64,000 nucleotides of DNA, from the NCBI GenBank assembly GCA_905116865.2, contig CAJHNH020003135.1, positions 278,501 through 342,500 on the forward strand. The letters are read 5' to 3'. Origin of the DNA: Candidula unifasciata. Its lineage: Eukaryota > Mollusca > Gastropoda > Stylommatophora > Geomitridae. The notes under the pieces are model-generated. The model saw only the letters and a list, made by a program, of their open reading frames with translations. It had not been told where the DNA came from and ran no database searches. A program made the position numbers and the translations under genes. Below are positions 35,445 to 46,979 of this stretch, piece after piece. Positions within the stretch are counted from its first letter, which is position 1. Every line of letters starts with the position of its first letter.

Positions 35445-35583
35445 TTTCAAGTATGAACTAATTTCAAGTATGAACTAATTTCAAGTATGAAGTAATTTCA
35501 AGTATGAACTAATTTCAAGTATGAACTAATTTCAACTATAAACTAATTTCAAGTATGAACTAATTTCAAGTATGAACAATTAA
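35445..35583. repeat. 17-bp repeat (TTTCAAGTATGAACTAA)n, 8 units
   Basis: Near-perfect direct repeats immediately right of the 18-bp array. Confidence 0.93.
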
Positions 35584-35651
35584 AACCAGTGACTCAAAGA
35601 TACAGTTTGGATGAGAGTCCAGTAGGAGCAACTCGCAGAAATTTTATTTCT

Positions 35652-36036
35652 CCTTCTTCTTTTCTTCTTTGTTCCCTGACTGTAAGCTCTAGCACAAGTC
35701 CTTATTTTTCGTTTCTTTAGATTTTGGTTTTAGTACCAGGACGTGAGTTTTGCGTGCACATCCGTTTTACTGGCTTTTTTGTATACAGTTCGTTGTTCCT
35801 TTCTACTCGGACAGATGCACTGACTTCGAATGAAGTTTCCAGTTAGTTGACTCCTACAACATGCTTCATGGGGAGGCAGTGGCTCTATTCTTACAAGTCT
35901 CCTCAGTATGCCAGATCCCCGATGGAAAATAGATTTAAGAACCCCCGGTTAAAAAAGAAGCAGCCCCCCCCTATTAGAAATGGAGAAACTTGGGAAAACC
36001 AGGCACTCCCCCACAATGGTGCCCCGGAACGCACAT
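35652..36036 (-). mobile_element. SINE-A copy interrupted by about 110 bp
   Basis: Reverse-oriented SINE-A from the TTC-rich tail to atggggaggcagtggctcta (35870-35890). An unrelated 110-bp insert follows, and then the 5' terminus cacaatggtgccccggaacg at 36012-36031. Confidence 0.72.
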
Positions 36037-36224
36037 GGAGAAAACTTTATTTAACTGTTAGAGTTATATTAGGGGACTCGCAGTTACATCGTAGCCGATT
36101 GTCCAGTTTGGGTTTGTTTGTAGTTTCATTCTACTGTAGTTCTAGCCACAACCGATTATAATTCAGTTTGTGTTTCCCTGGTGTGTTTAAATATTACCAT
36201 GTTTCTACTTTTTTTTTTTTAGGT

Positions 36225-36452
36225 TAGTAAGTTGCGTACCCTTTACAGGACCTTGCAGAACCAACCCCAACAGCCCCTGGCTGTTGTGTGGTTTTTCTAG
36301 GCAAATTTACGTCCAGTAGTTTGCCATTGCTTTCTGGGCGGTCGGCTTTCTTTATACCACTGTCGAAACCAACGCAAGGCGCATGGCCCGCATCTGGGAT
36401 CGAACCCCGCACTACGAAGCGTTTGCATCTACTTAGCCACAGAGCCAACTTA
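36225..36452 (-). mobile_element. SINE-B copy, full length
   Basis: The - strand head GGCTCTGTGGCTAAGTAGAT has A-box similarity; the B-box is GGGTTCGATCCC. The body and the 3' end (ggttctgcaaggtcctgtaa on -) match 45832 and 63340. The 60-93 codon frames here are this element. Confidence 0.8.
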
Positions 36453-36869
36453 TTTTTAGGAAAAATCTGAAAATATTCAAAGGGAGGCGATGATTTTTGC
36501 CACAAAATAAAACACTATTAAAGCATCATTATTTCCCTTGCACCAACATTTTTTTTTTCAAACTCCGCGTTCTCTTTTATATTTCTCTGGGTTCATTAGA
36601 CAGTGAAAGGCAAGTCCGTCTTGTGTCGTTTTTGGAGAGGTTAATAACAGTAAGGAAGAATGAGAATTGTGGAAAAAAAAAACATTAAATATTAGACTGT
36701 GGATTTCAGCTGTTTTGGGTAGAATATTAAGAAAGCACCCGATCGACTATGTGGGTAAGCAAGTAAGTAAGAAATCACAAAGGTTGGGAGTTAGTCTTAA
36801 ACCATACATCGTTATTTGCCACAGTCTACTCGGTCTCCACTATCGTCAGTACTCAAGTACCTATCATCT

Positions 36870-37130
36870 TTAACTCTTTAAAAAAATTTTGATGTTTTTT
36901 TTTCACAAATTATCCACGTGTGGTTTAGTCCAAGAACCGAAACTAAAAGGATTTCGGCAGAGTGTCTTTCCCTGAATAGGTTTTTCGTACCTCCAAACAT
37001 TAGAAACTAGTACGAACGCGCATGCAAAGCAAAATGTAAGACATACACGATTAACGATGACACCGTTGTTTGGGCAGAACGGAACTTCTCAAACTACGCT
37101 CACACCGTTGTTTGGGCCTTAAAGAGTTAA
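36870..37130. mobile_element. TTAA-flanked short MITE, 261 bp
   Basis: Starts TTAACTCTTTAA at 36870 and ends TTAAAGAGTTAA at 37130, a 12-bp perfect inverted end including the TTAA. The first nine bases are those of the right end of the 4068-5128 element. Confidence 0.6.
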
Positions 37131-37133
37131 GGG

Positions 37134-37328
37134 GATAGTAGATAGGCTGCATGCAGTCGTGGGACCTAGGCTGCACTCTCTCGTGGGATGTAGGTGGGTT
37201 GGGGTTAGGGCCAGTTCTAGACGTTCTGGGGTCGTTAAAAGCACCAGGATGCCGGGAAACCCAGTCTTACCACCCTCTAAAATGTTGGAGTGTCCTATGA
37301 CGTCATCTGGGGTAGTATATTATGAAAG
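37134..37328 (+). repeat. Dispersed family J, copy 1
   Basis: Matches the reverse complement of 57905-58088 along its length (gatagtagataggctgcatg; gggtcgtt(a)aa; cttaccaccctctaaaatgt; cctatgacgtcatctggggt). It contains a perfect CRE palindrome TGACGTCA and abuts the MITE at 36870-37130. Confidence 0.75.
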
Positions 37329-37369
37329 AACCGTTGATCGTCTTCTAAACTAGAGTGTAGAGGTCTGTC

Positions 37370-37560
37370 AGGGATTGTCAGATGTTATCTTTCCAGCGAA
37401 CCATGTAGCGTCCTAGTGGCTTTTTTGTTCTTCTGCCTTTAACTCCTAATGGAGCATAGGCCCTCAACCAACTAACGCCAGGTCGTTCTATCTTTCGCTA
37501 TCTTATTCAGCTCTCCCCGTGTCCTCCCTATCTTTTTAACTTTGCTCTCTAGCTCCCTTC
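37370..37560 (-). mobile_element. Two LINE C-terminal remnants joined
   Basis: On - the right part reads ELNKIAKDRTTWR then LVEGLCSI, the typical last segment of one LINE clade. It runs into PLGRYMVRWKDNI then QSLTD, which corresponds to an internal segment of the element at 62480-62905. That order is not collinear within one element, so two fragments are probably joined. Confidence 0.55.
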
Positions 37561-37739
37561 TGGTTTTTTCCCTTCTTTTATTTCCTATGCCACTGTGGGT
37601 TCCAGTGCAAAGACACTCTAGTTATACTATTCCCAGGCTTTCTCAAAGTGTGTCCTATCCAACGCCAGCATTTTTTCTTCACTGGAACTTGTTTATTTCT
37701 CTCTCAGAGCTTTGCGTTAGGGATTCTATCATACCATTT

Positions 37740-38034
37740 CTTCTTCTTTCTTCTTCTTCTTCGCGTTCACCAGCTGTAAACTCTGGTGTAAAGTTCTGGT
37801 TGTTCGTCCACTTCTGGACTGCAGTCCTGTTCCAGAACCTGAGTGTTGCGTGTGCATCAGTTTTACAGATCTGATTCAATTGAATGCAGACTGCTGGTTC
37901 CTTGCCTCTCAGGCAGATGCACTCCGACTTCAAAGGAAGCTCCCCAGTTAGTCGACTCTTACGACATGCTTTTGGGGAGGCAGTGGGTCTATTCTTGTTT
38001 TCCCCACAAAAGGGCCCCGGAACCCACACGGGGG
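37740..38034 (-). mobile_element. SINE-A reference copy, 295 bp, with 13-bp target-site duplication
   Basis: TATCATACCATTT occurs at 37727-37739 and 38035-38047, exactly flanking the element. It therefore defines the ends: on - it starts CCCCCGTGTGGGTTCCGG and finishes with GTGAACGCGAAGAAGAAG and a GAA-rich tail. The body has no GG-TTCRA B-box that I can identify, so the promoter type is unclear. Confidence 0.93.
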
Positions 38035-38049
38035 TATCATACCATTTAA

Positions 38050-39030
38050 TTCCCTCTATTCTGCGCAGGCACCGGTTAATGAATGTTTATAGTTTATTAT
38101 TAATTTCCTCACAGAAGCAATCAGCTGCATAAAACAATCTTTAAACGTTTAAGAAGACACATGTGGTTCCTAGTTTGTATTTTTTTTTTTTTTTTCAAGT
38201 CAGGTGATAATTGTGGGTTAATGTTTGGTTCTGCATTTAAACGGTTTCTTTATTTTGTTTTGGTCGCTGTGCAATCAGAGAATTGCTCTTCACTGACAAT
38301 ATATAACAGAGAAAGGCAGCAATGTTTTTTTTGATTTCACAACACGATTTTGAAATTATATTGTAAATGCTAAAATTCCTGTGGACTTTGGTTTTGATGC
38401 CTGAATTTTTTTTTTTTTAAACCGTGAAATGTCAAATTTAGAAGCACCTCGTGACCCTTTAAGTTTATGTTGTGTATTTTTGTTTACACTGAACACATTC
38501 AGTACCCATTAAAACATCACCAAGCACCTTCTTTTGAGCTGTTATAAAGAAAATATTTTTAAAATAAGTCTCTTAGTTTCAAGAGGGGCCTGTATATTTT
38601 CTGCCAGTATTTTTACTTGAACCTTGATGTTTTGCAGTAGAGCCATTCCCACTCAGCCCTGCCGACTCCCCAAAAAATGGGGCCTGGGAACTCACACGAG
38701 GATGTGGTGAAGATTAAAACCGGACCACTGTTTTAGCGGCCAAACGCACTAGCCGCCACGCAACAGGTGCTCAATGGATACAGAGAGCTATAGCCTCCAC
38801 AAGAACAGTATCAACGATAATCATAGCAGCATTCAATAGGGGTACCACCCGTGCTAGTCGCCGTGTTTCATGATGATGATGACGATGGTAGCAGCAGGGG
38901 CAAGCCATTAATCATAACTCTGATAACTTCAGACTAGGGTTATCCCTCTTGACATGTTTATTCAAAATAAATTTGTTTCGCGTATTTCCAACATTTCTTT
39001 TAAACTGTGACCATCTGCTAGAGCGGTTCT
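38050..39030. other. Stretch without identifiable genes, with one tRNA-like segment
   Basis: AT-rich sequence with no exon support. On the - strand, 38765-38715 reads gttgcgtggcggctagtgcg and, further on, ggtccggttttaatcttcac, a degraded tRNA-like SINE head. Confidence 0.35.
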
Positions 39031-39038
39031 CAGCTTGC

Positions 39039-39041
<3 letters not shown>

Positions 39042-39095
<54 letters not shown>

Positions 39096-39122
39096 GAGAG
39101 AGACGAGAGAAACCATTACTAT

Positions 39123-39154
<32 letters not shown>
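39042..39154. repeat. (GA)n microsatellite, interrupted
   Basis: Two GA blocks separated by a short unique segment (cgagagaaaccattactat). The 8-base segment ccattact recurs just to the right at 39178-39186, so the array may contain a small duplication. Confidence 0.93.
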
Positions 39155-39195
39155 TTAATAAATAAACACGACACAAACCATTACTATGAAGTTCA

Positions 39196-39447
39196 AGGGT
39201 TCTAGGGCTCCACTGTGGGGGAAGGGAGAAGAATAGGATACACTGCCACCTATCAAGTACGTCGTTTTTCCTTTTGAAGTCTGAGTGCATCTGTTTAAGA
39301 GGCAAGGAACCAGCAGTCTGCACACACATACACCAGATCTGTAAAATGGGTGTGCACTTAACAATCAGGTTCTTGGTTAAGACTTAAGTCCACAAGTGGG
39401 CGAACAACCAAAACTTTCCGCTGGTGAACGCGAAGAAGAGGAAGAAG
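39196..39447 (+). mobile_element. SINE-A copy
   Basis: From gttctagggctccactgtgg through taagaggcaaggaaccagca and cagatctgtaaaatgggtgt to gtgaacgcgaagaagaggaa. Confidence 0.83.
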
Positions 39448-39696
39448 CATCTAGTAGCAAGCCCTTGGTACTTGTTTATCGTCGGTTGTTTGTGGCTGCA
39501 GGTATTTATGGACTGGGTGGCAAGAACTATCCCCAACCCTGTTTTAAGTCGCCTCTTACGACATGCTTGGTAGGATACGCTGTTACTATCCTTCGCTTCC
39601 CCTATAGGTGAGGTTGACAAGTTAACACAAGCTCTGTACCTTGTCTGATATTTGTACTGTTGGTACAGAGTGGAGGATTGGGGAGGGGGCAAACAG

Positions 39697-39907
<211 letters not shown>

Positions 39908-40555
39908 GAGCCGGTTTCTATTTTTACAGCGTTCGTTTTGTGATATTACGTTTTGTGATAATATGATGTTACAGATGACCTTACAAAGACAAGTTTCAAA
40001 GCTTGAAAGATGTTTCAAGAAACCATGAAGCCATACACCGGTCGCAGCCAACACAGGAACCTCGGCTTCCACTGCAAGAAACGAGCGATAAAACTGCAAA
40101 GTTAAAAAAAAAACGGCAACACAGAACCATTAACGCGAAACCCCAGAAAGGAAATCTGGCACGAGATTAACATCGTGTGCGGTCTGTGATTTTTCTCTCT
40201 CTCCCTGAAGCTGGGGAAGAAAAGAAAACAAAAATATAGACGAAATGCATTAATAATGATTCAATATGGGGTTTGCAAAAAAAGCGAATTAAGGAAAACA
40301 TGCTGGAGACGAAGGGTTTAAATGATTGCTAATCCGAGCTCCTTAAGGCTCAGATAAAAAGTTGCACAACATGTAGGAGTCTGGCTGTGAGCGGACGATA
40401 TGTGTATGTGCTGGAAATTAGAGCGGGTTTTATGTCGTCTGCTAGCTTGTACCTACCTGGGCGGATTGTTGGATCTTCGTGTCCTGGTGGGGATGTGGAG
40501 GGCAGCGCAATCTTTGAGCCCAGTGCTGTGGTATTACTTCTACAAGTCCCTGTAT

Positions 40556-40803
40556 GGGTTCTGGGTCCTATTGTGGGTTCAAACAGGCATAGACCAACTG
40601 ACTCCGTAAGAGTTGACTATTGGGGGTTTCCGTGCATCATGTGAGTATACTTGCCTGCGAGGCAGGGAACCAACAGTCTACAAATAAGACAGATTCGTAA
40701 ACGGATGTGCACTCACAACTCAAGTTCTGGAACAAAACTCAAGTCCAGAAATGGACGAACAACAAGAACTTTCCGCTAGAGTTTACAGCCGGTAAACATA
40801 AGG
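40556..40803 (+). mobile_element. SINE-A copy directly upstream of the 38-bp array
   Basis: From gggttctgggtcctattgtg through tgcgaggcagggaaccaaca to gagtttacagccggtaaaca. Its tail (taaggaaaaaggagac) is followed within 40 bp by the tandem array. Confidence 0.8.
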
Positions 40804-40837
40804 AAAAAGGAGACTTCTACAAGAGAAGCATCATTAG

Positions 40838-43800
40838 TATGAATTGTAGCAATAGTAGCAGACTGATCATGTTAAACGAGAGTAGCAATAGTAGCAGACT
40901 GTGATCATGTTAAACGAGAGTAGCAATAGTAGCAGACTGATCATGTTAAACGAGAGTAGCAATAGTAGCAGACTGTGACCATGTTAAACGAGAGTAGCAA
41001 TAGTAGCAGATTGTGACCATGTTAAACGAGAGTAGCAATAGTAGCAGACTGTGATCATGTTAAACGAGAGTAGCAATAGTAGCAGACTGTGACCATGTTA
41101 AACGAGAGTAGCAATAGTAGCAGACTGTGATCATGTTAAACGAGAGTAGCAATAGTAGCAGACTGTGACCATGTTAAACGAGAGTAGCAATAGTAGCAGA
41201 CTGTGATCATGTTAAACGAGAGTAGCAATAGTAGCAGACTGTGACCATGTTAAACGAGAGTAGCAATAGTAGCAGACTGTGACCATGTTAAACGAGAGTA
41301 GCAATAGTAGCAGACTGTGATCATGTTAAACGAGAGTAGCAATAGTAGCAGACTGTGACCATGTTAAACGAGAGTAGCAATAGTAGCAGACTGTGATCAT
41401 GTTAAACGAGAGTAGCAATAGTAGCAGACTGTGATCATGTTAAACGAGAGTAGCAATAGTAGCAGACTGTGACCATGTTAAACGAGAGTAGCAATAGTAG
41501 CAGACTGTGACCATGTTAAACAAGAGTAGCAATAGTAGCAGACTGTGACCATGTTAAACAAGAGTAGCAATAGTAGCAGACTGGGATCATGTTAAACAAT
41601 AGTAGCAGACTGTGACCATGTTAAACGAGAGTAGCAATAGTAGCAGACTGATCATGTTAAACGAGAGTAGCAATAGTAGCAGACTGATCATGTTAAACGA
41701 GAGTAGCAATAGTTGCAGACTGATCATGTCAAACGAGAGTAGCAATAGTAGCAGACTGTGATCATGTTAAACGAGAGTAGCAATAGTTGCAGACTGATCA
41801 TGTCAAACGAGAGTAGCAATAGTAGCAGACTGTGACCATGTTAAACGAGAGTAGCAATAGTAGCAGACTGTGACCATGTTAAACGAGAGTAGCAATAGTA
41901 GCAGACTGTGACCATGTTAAACGAGAGTAGCAATAGTAGCAGACTGTGACCATGTTAAACGAGAGTAGCAATAGTAGCAGACTGTGACCATGTTAAACGA
42001 GAGTAGCAATAGTAGCAGACTGTGACCATGTCAAACGAGAGTAGCAATAGTAGCAGATTGTGACCATGTTAAACGAGAGTAGCAATAGTAGCAGACTGTG
42101 ACCATGTCAAACGAGAGTAGCAATAGTAGCAGACTGTGATCATGTCAAACGAGAGTAGCAATAGTAGCAGACTGTGATCATGTTAAACGAGAGTAGCAAT
42201 AGTAGCAGACTGTGACCATGTTAAACGAGAGTAGCAATAGTAGCAGACTGTGACCATGTTAAACGAGAGTAGCAATAGTAGCAGACTGTGACCATGTTAA
42301 ACGAGAGTAGCAATAGTAGCAGACTGTGACCATGTTAAACAAGAGTAGCAATAGTAGTAGACTGGGATCATGTTAAACAATAGTAGCAGACTGTGACCAT
42401 GTTAAACGAGAGTAGCAATAGTAGCAGACTGATCATGTTAAACGAGAGTAGCAATAGTAGCAGACTGATCATGTTAAACGAGAGTAGCAATAGTAGCAGA
42501 CTGATCATGTTAAACGAGAGTAGCAATAGTTGCAGACTGATCATGTCAAACGAGAGTAGCAATAGTAGCAGACTGTGATCATGTCAAACGAGAGTAGCAA
42601 TAGTAGCAGACTGATCATGTTAAACGAGAGTAGCAATAGTAGCAGACTGATCATGTTAAACGAGAGTAGCAATAGTTGCAGACTGATCATGTCAAACGAG
42701 AGTAGCAATAGTAGCAGACTGTGATCATGTTAAACGAGAGTAGCAATAGTAGCAGACTGTGATCATGTTAAACGAGAGTAGCAATAGTAGCAGACTGATC
42801 ATGTTAAACGAGAGTAGCAATAGTAGCAGACTGTGATCATGTTAAACGAGAGTAGCAATAGTAGCAGACTGATCATGTTAAACGAGAGTAGCAATAGTAG
42901 CAGACTGTGATCATGTTAAACGAGAGTAGCAATAGTAGCAGACTGTGATCATGTTAAACGAGAGTAGCAATAGTAGCAGACTGTGATCATGTTAAACGAG
43001 AGTAGCAATAGTAGCAGACTGATCATGTTAAACGAGAGTAGCAATAGTAGCAGACTGATCATGTTAAACGAGAGTAGCAATAGTAGCAGACTGATCATGT
43101 TAAACGAGAGTAGCAATAGTAGCAGACTGTGACCATGTTAAACGAGAGTAGCAATAGTAGCAGACTGTGACCATGTTAAACGAGAGTAGCAATAGTAGCA
43201 GATTGTGACCATGTTAAACGAGAGTAGCAATAGTAGCAGATTGTGACCATGTTAAACGAGAGTAGCAATAGTAGCAGATTGTGACCATGTTAAACGAGAG
43301 TAGCAATAGTAGCAGATTGTGACCATGTTAAACGAGAGTAGCAATAGTAGCAGACTGTGACCATGTTAAACGAGAGTAGCAATAGTAGCAGATTGTGACC
43401 ATGTTAAACGAGAGTAGCAATAGTAGCAGACTGTGACCATGTTAAACGAGAGTAGCAATAGTAGCAGATTGTGACCATGTTAAACGAGAGTAGCAATAGT
43501 AGCAGACTGATCATGTTAAACGAGAGTAGCAATAGTTGCAGACTGATCATGTCAAACGAGAGTAGCAATAGTAGCAGACTGTGACCATGTTAAACGAGAG
43601 TAGCAATAGTAGCAGACTGTGACCATGTTAAACGAGAGTAGCAATAGTAGCAGACTGTGACCATGTTAAACGAGAGTAGCAATAGTAGCAGACTGTGACC
43701 ATGTTAAACGAGAGTAGCAATAGTAGCAGACTGTGACCATGTTAAACGAGAGTAGCAATAGTAGCAGACTGGGATCATGTTAAACAATAGTAGCAGACTG

Positions 43801-44010
43801 TGACCATGTTAAGACGTAGCAGAGCAGCGAGAGTAGCAATAGTAGCAGACTGATGTTAAACATGTTAAACGAGAGTAGCAATAGTAGCAGACTGTGACCA
43901 TGTTAAACGAGAGTAGCAATAGTAGCAGACTGTGACCATGTCAAACGAGTTTTTAGCAAGTAGAGTAGCACGAGAGTTAGCACTATAGTAGCAGATTGTG
44001 ACCATGTTAA
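40838..44010. repeat. 38/36-bp minisatellite, about 83 units, 3.2 kb
   Basis: The unit is GAGAGTAGCAATAGTAGCAG followed by ACTGTGACCATGTTAAAC (38 bp). A common variant lacks TG before ATCATG (36 bp), and tcaaac, caagag and gttgcag variants occur. The right end (43800-44010) is scrambled. No gene is present. Confidence 0.96.
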
Positions 44011-44014
44011 GGCC

Positions 44015-44082
44015 CAAAACCAAAAACCCCGTTCAACCCTTAGTTTATGCATAGGGCCCGTGACGACAGCCGTATATCACAC
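44015..44082 (+). mobile_element. SINE-D 3' fragment
   Basis: Contains aaaaccccgttcaaccctta and gggcccgtgacgacagcc, matching the end of the 25055 copy. Confidence 0.45.
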
Positions 44083-44300
44083 TGTGGCGGGAATTGCGGT
44101 GGTGGAGGGCTCGGTTTCTGGAAAAAGAGGCATAGGCAGACCTTCGCGAGGGGGGATACGGGACATTAAAGGTGCATTGGCTATGAAAGCAGAAAGGGCT
44201 GGAGAAATGGCTAGAGGAAGAGAGACTTTCAGGCATGCCGTGAAGAGAGCGACGTTCTGTAAAATACCTGTAAACGATAGACATGGCCAATAAGACACCT
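44083..44300 (+). mobile_element. LINE C-terminal fragment
   Basis: The + frame reads EGSVSGKRGIGRPSRGGIRD, then ALAMKAERAGEMARGRETF and HAVKRATFCK, collinear with the last 60 residues of the 45230 fragment (GRRGRGRPTRRW ... VMRATFCK). It is short and 5'-truncated. Confidence 0.72.
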
Positions 44301-44529
44301 TTTTTTGGGGTGCCTAGTTGACCATGTTCTTAGTGCACTTGTATCCATGGCGAGGCGCACAGGCCGTCTGCATGTGAAAAGTTCAATTCCTGGCACGGTA
44401 ACTATAGCTTTCGATTTTTATGTTGTTTATTATGTTCTTCTACTTTCTACTTCTTTCTATGAGTGCCGATCAATACACTTTTTGTTACGTGATTAATTCA
44501 TAATATGTAAAATACCCGTTGCTTGATGA

Positions 44530-44612
44530 TGATGAATAGTTCAGGGCCTGAACCCACGATTTTCGGATCCGCGGGTAAGCGTCTAACCACTACAACCACG
44601 TTGGCTCTACAG
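44530..44612 (-). mobile_element. tRNA-like SINE head (SINE-E type)
   Basis: On -: GTGGTTGTAGTGGTTAGACG (A-box), then GTGGGTTCAGGCCCTGA (B-box). Similar to the head at 49287. Confidence 0.5.
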
Positions 44613-45229
44613 GGTCTTTAGGCCTGTACACAAATGTCTTGCTACTAGGCTACCTTGGTTCCATAACTATTACATTCACAACAAAAAATACCCACGCTAT
44701 TTCTCTTACAAAGAGTCGGCGTTGAACTCAAGCACTGGGGGGAAATTAGTAAACGTTTACGACCGTAAATGTTGGCCACCCAGTGTGGCGGGAAGCTGCC
44801 ACATCTGTCGTCTGCACCTTGTCGGCTGCTCAATTCAATTTTCAGAGATAAGTGAGTCGCTGATTTTGAGAATTAAGCTCTGAACGTTCAAGATTGTTTT
44901 AGCTCATGCCTCGTTCGTATCCAGGAATCTAGTCTGACATTTCTGCGTTGGCGCTATGATTAACTTGTTTCTTTATTGAGTTTTCGCGTCTTCTTGGGGG
45001 TTGGTTCTGCGACTGAGGAATGAGAAGCTTTTAGCCGCTGTAGACCGGCGTTTCAGGTGTTTTCTAATTGTCAGAATACTTCCGGTTAGGCGGTAGTGGT
45101 TGTTTTCCTCCACGATTGCTGTTCGTAGAATTAACACATTCAGGATGAGAATCAAATATAGTTTCTGTGATGGGCTCCTCTTTAACAGATTTATCAGTTA
45201 TTAGGCCATCATAATCTCCCAGTCCTTAA

Positions 45230-45610
45230 GAAAGAGAATAGGGGCTTTTGAGCTGAAATGCTGTAGAAAGATTCTCAGAATATCTTGGACAAAGAAGAGG
45301 AGATATATTGACATCTTGAAATATCTGAACAAGGAAGATTGGCTAATAAACAGCATCCTGTCTCGGAAGCTGAAATATTTTGGTCATATCAAGCGCCACG
45401 ACGGATTGGAAAAAATTAAAGCAGAAGACATGGTGCCAGGAAGGAGGGGCAGGGGCCGACCGACACGAAGATGGGCACAGGATATAGCTGACTCCTTGAG
45501 TATGAAAGTGCATGAGGCAGAAGAACTGGCGAGAGACCGAGTTTCTTTTAGTCAGACTGTGATGAGGGCGACGTTCTGCAAAGGACCTGCTACATGATGA
45601 TGATGAGGCC
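45230..45610 (+). mobile_element. LINE 3' fragment with TGATGATGA tail
   Basis: The + frame has CCRKILRISWTKK, then RKLKYFGHIKRHDGLEK, GRRGRGRPTRRWAQDI and a VMRATFCKGPAT terminus, a standard C-terminal tail of a non-LTR reverse transcriptase. TGA then overlaps a tgatgatgatgagg microsatellite tail. It is related to 29956 and 44083. Confidence 0.82.
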
Positions 45611-45831
45611 ATCATAATGTTACAAGATGATCTACAGTCCAGTGTGAGGACAAGATAATAATTTTGTTTTTGAAGCCACACCCCCCCCCCCTTTTTCCCT
45701 TTTTTTTCCCTAGGATTGCAGTCTGTAGATTTAACATCAAGGATGAGAATCACGCTGGTATAAATCTCGGAAATCCTGTTAAACCGTAGAGTCATTTAGC
45801 ACCCGTTCAATCGTTTCTTTTCGAAGTTGTA

Positions 45832-46054
45832 GGTGGCTTATGCGTTACGAACGGGCTTTGTAATGCCGGGGTGCTGGGTTCGATCCCAGCTGCGGGCCTT
45901 GCGCTGAACGTTGGTTTCGACAGTGGTATCGAAAAGCCGACCGTCCAGCATGCAATGGCAAAACAACTGGTCGTAAACCTGCCTAGAAAAACCACAAACA
46001 GCAAAAAAAATACTGGGGTTGGTTCTGCAACGTCCCGTAAGGAATACGCAACTA
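45832..46054 (+). mobile_element. SINE-B copy
   Basis: Head: ggtggcttatgcgttacgaa, B-box GGGTTCGATCCCAG. Body: ggtttcgacagtggtatcga. End: ggttctgcaacgtcccgtaa and ggaatacgcaacta. It is the target of the SINE-A that follows. Confidence 0.82.
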
Positions 46055-46364
46055 ACTAAGGTAGACCCCCGTGTGGGTTCCGGGCTCCCCATTGTGGGGA
46101 AAACAAGAATAGACCCACTGCCTCCCCAAAAGCATGTCGTGGGAGTCGACTACTTGGGGAGCTTCCTTTGAAGTCGGAGTGCATCTGCCGGAGAGGCAAG
46201 GAACCAACAGTCTGTATTCAAGAGAATGAGATCTGTAAAACTGATGCACACGCAACACTCAGGTTCTGGAGCAGGACTGCAGTTTAGTAGTGGACGGGCA
46301 ACCAGAACTTTCCGCCAGAGTGTACAGCTGGTGAACGAGAAGAAGAAGAAGAAGACTAAGGTAG
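46055..46364 (+). mobile_element. SINE-A insertion with 10-bp target-site duplication
   Basis: ACTAAGGTAG at 46055-46064 and 46355-46364 flanks the element 46065-46354 (290 bp), which starts ACCCCCGTGTGGGTTCCGGG and ends in GAA repeats. It landed at the very 3' end of a SINE-B. Confidence 0.92.
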
Positions 46365-46741
46365 AATTGGAAGGTCTGAGAAAGTTTTTAGGTGTTTGTT
46401 GTCCTGTTTGACAGGCACACTGCGGGGACTGTACAATCTTGGTTTTATGCATGTGGTAGTTAAGCCTGCAGTGTCCTGTTCGTAGACGGAAAATTGTTGC
46501 ATGTTGCTTTCTGTTGAGTCTGCTGATGTCGTCTTGTGTGTGTGTGTGTGAACATGTACGATTTTAGAAAACGCCAAATCGACTTCAGGCATCCCAAATA
46601 TTGATTTTATCTATGTGAGTTTTTGATAGTGAGTTTGTGATATTGAGTTTTCGACACCGTAAGGTCCCAGAAGATCACGGTTAGATGAGTTTTTGATAGA
46701 GTTATAAATGGACTCTGATAGTTTAGAGTTTTAACATACAT

Positions 46742-46978
46742 ATACAGATAGACAAGGACAGGCATATACACGGACAGACATAGATACGGACAGACATAGA
46801 CACGGACAGACATAGACACGGACAGACATAGCACGGACAGACATAGATAAGGAAATACATAGACACGGACAGACATAGACACGGAAAGACATAGACACGG
46901 ACAGACATAGATAAGGAAATACATAGACACGGACAGACATAGACACGGACAGACATAGACACGGAGAGACATACCTGC
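46742..46978. repeat. 16-bp minisatellite (GGACAGACATAGACAC)n, about 14 units
   Basis: Units vary (ggaaatacatagacac, agataagg). The 180-codon - strand frame (LSVSMSVRVYV repeats) is produced by this array. Confidence 0.93.
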
Positions 46979-46979
46979 A

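Noticed and set aside
40838..44010. CRISPR-like array of 38-bp units
   Set aside because: Units are contiguous with no unique spacers, and the context is an animal genome. It is an ordinary minisatellite.
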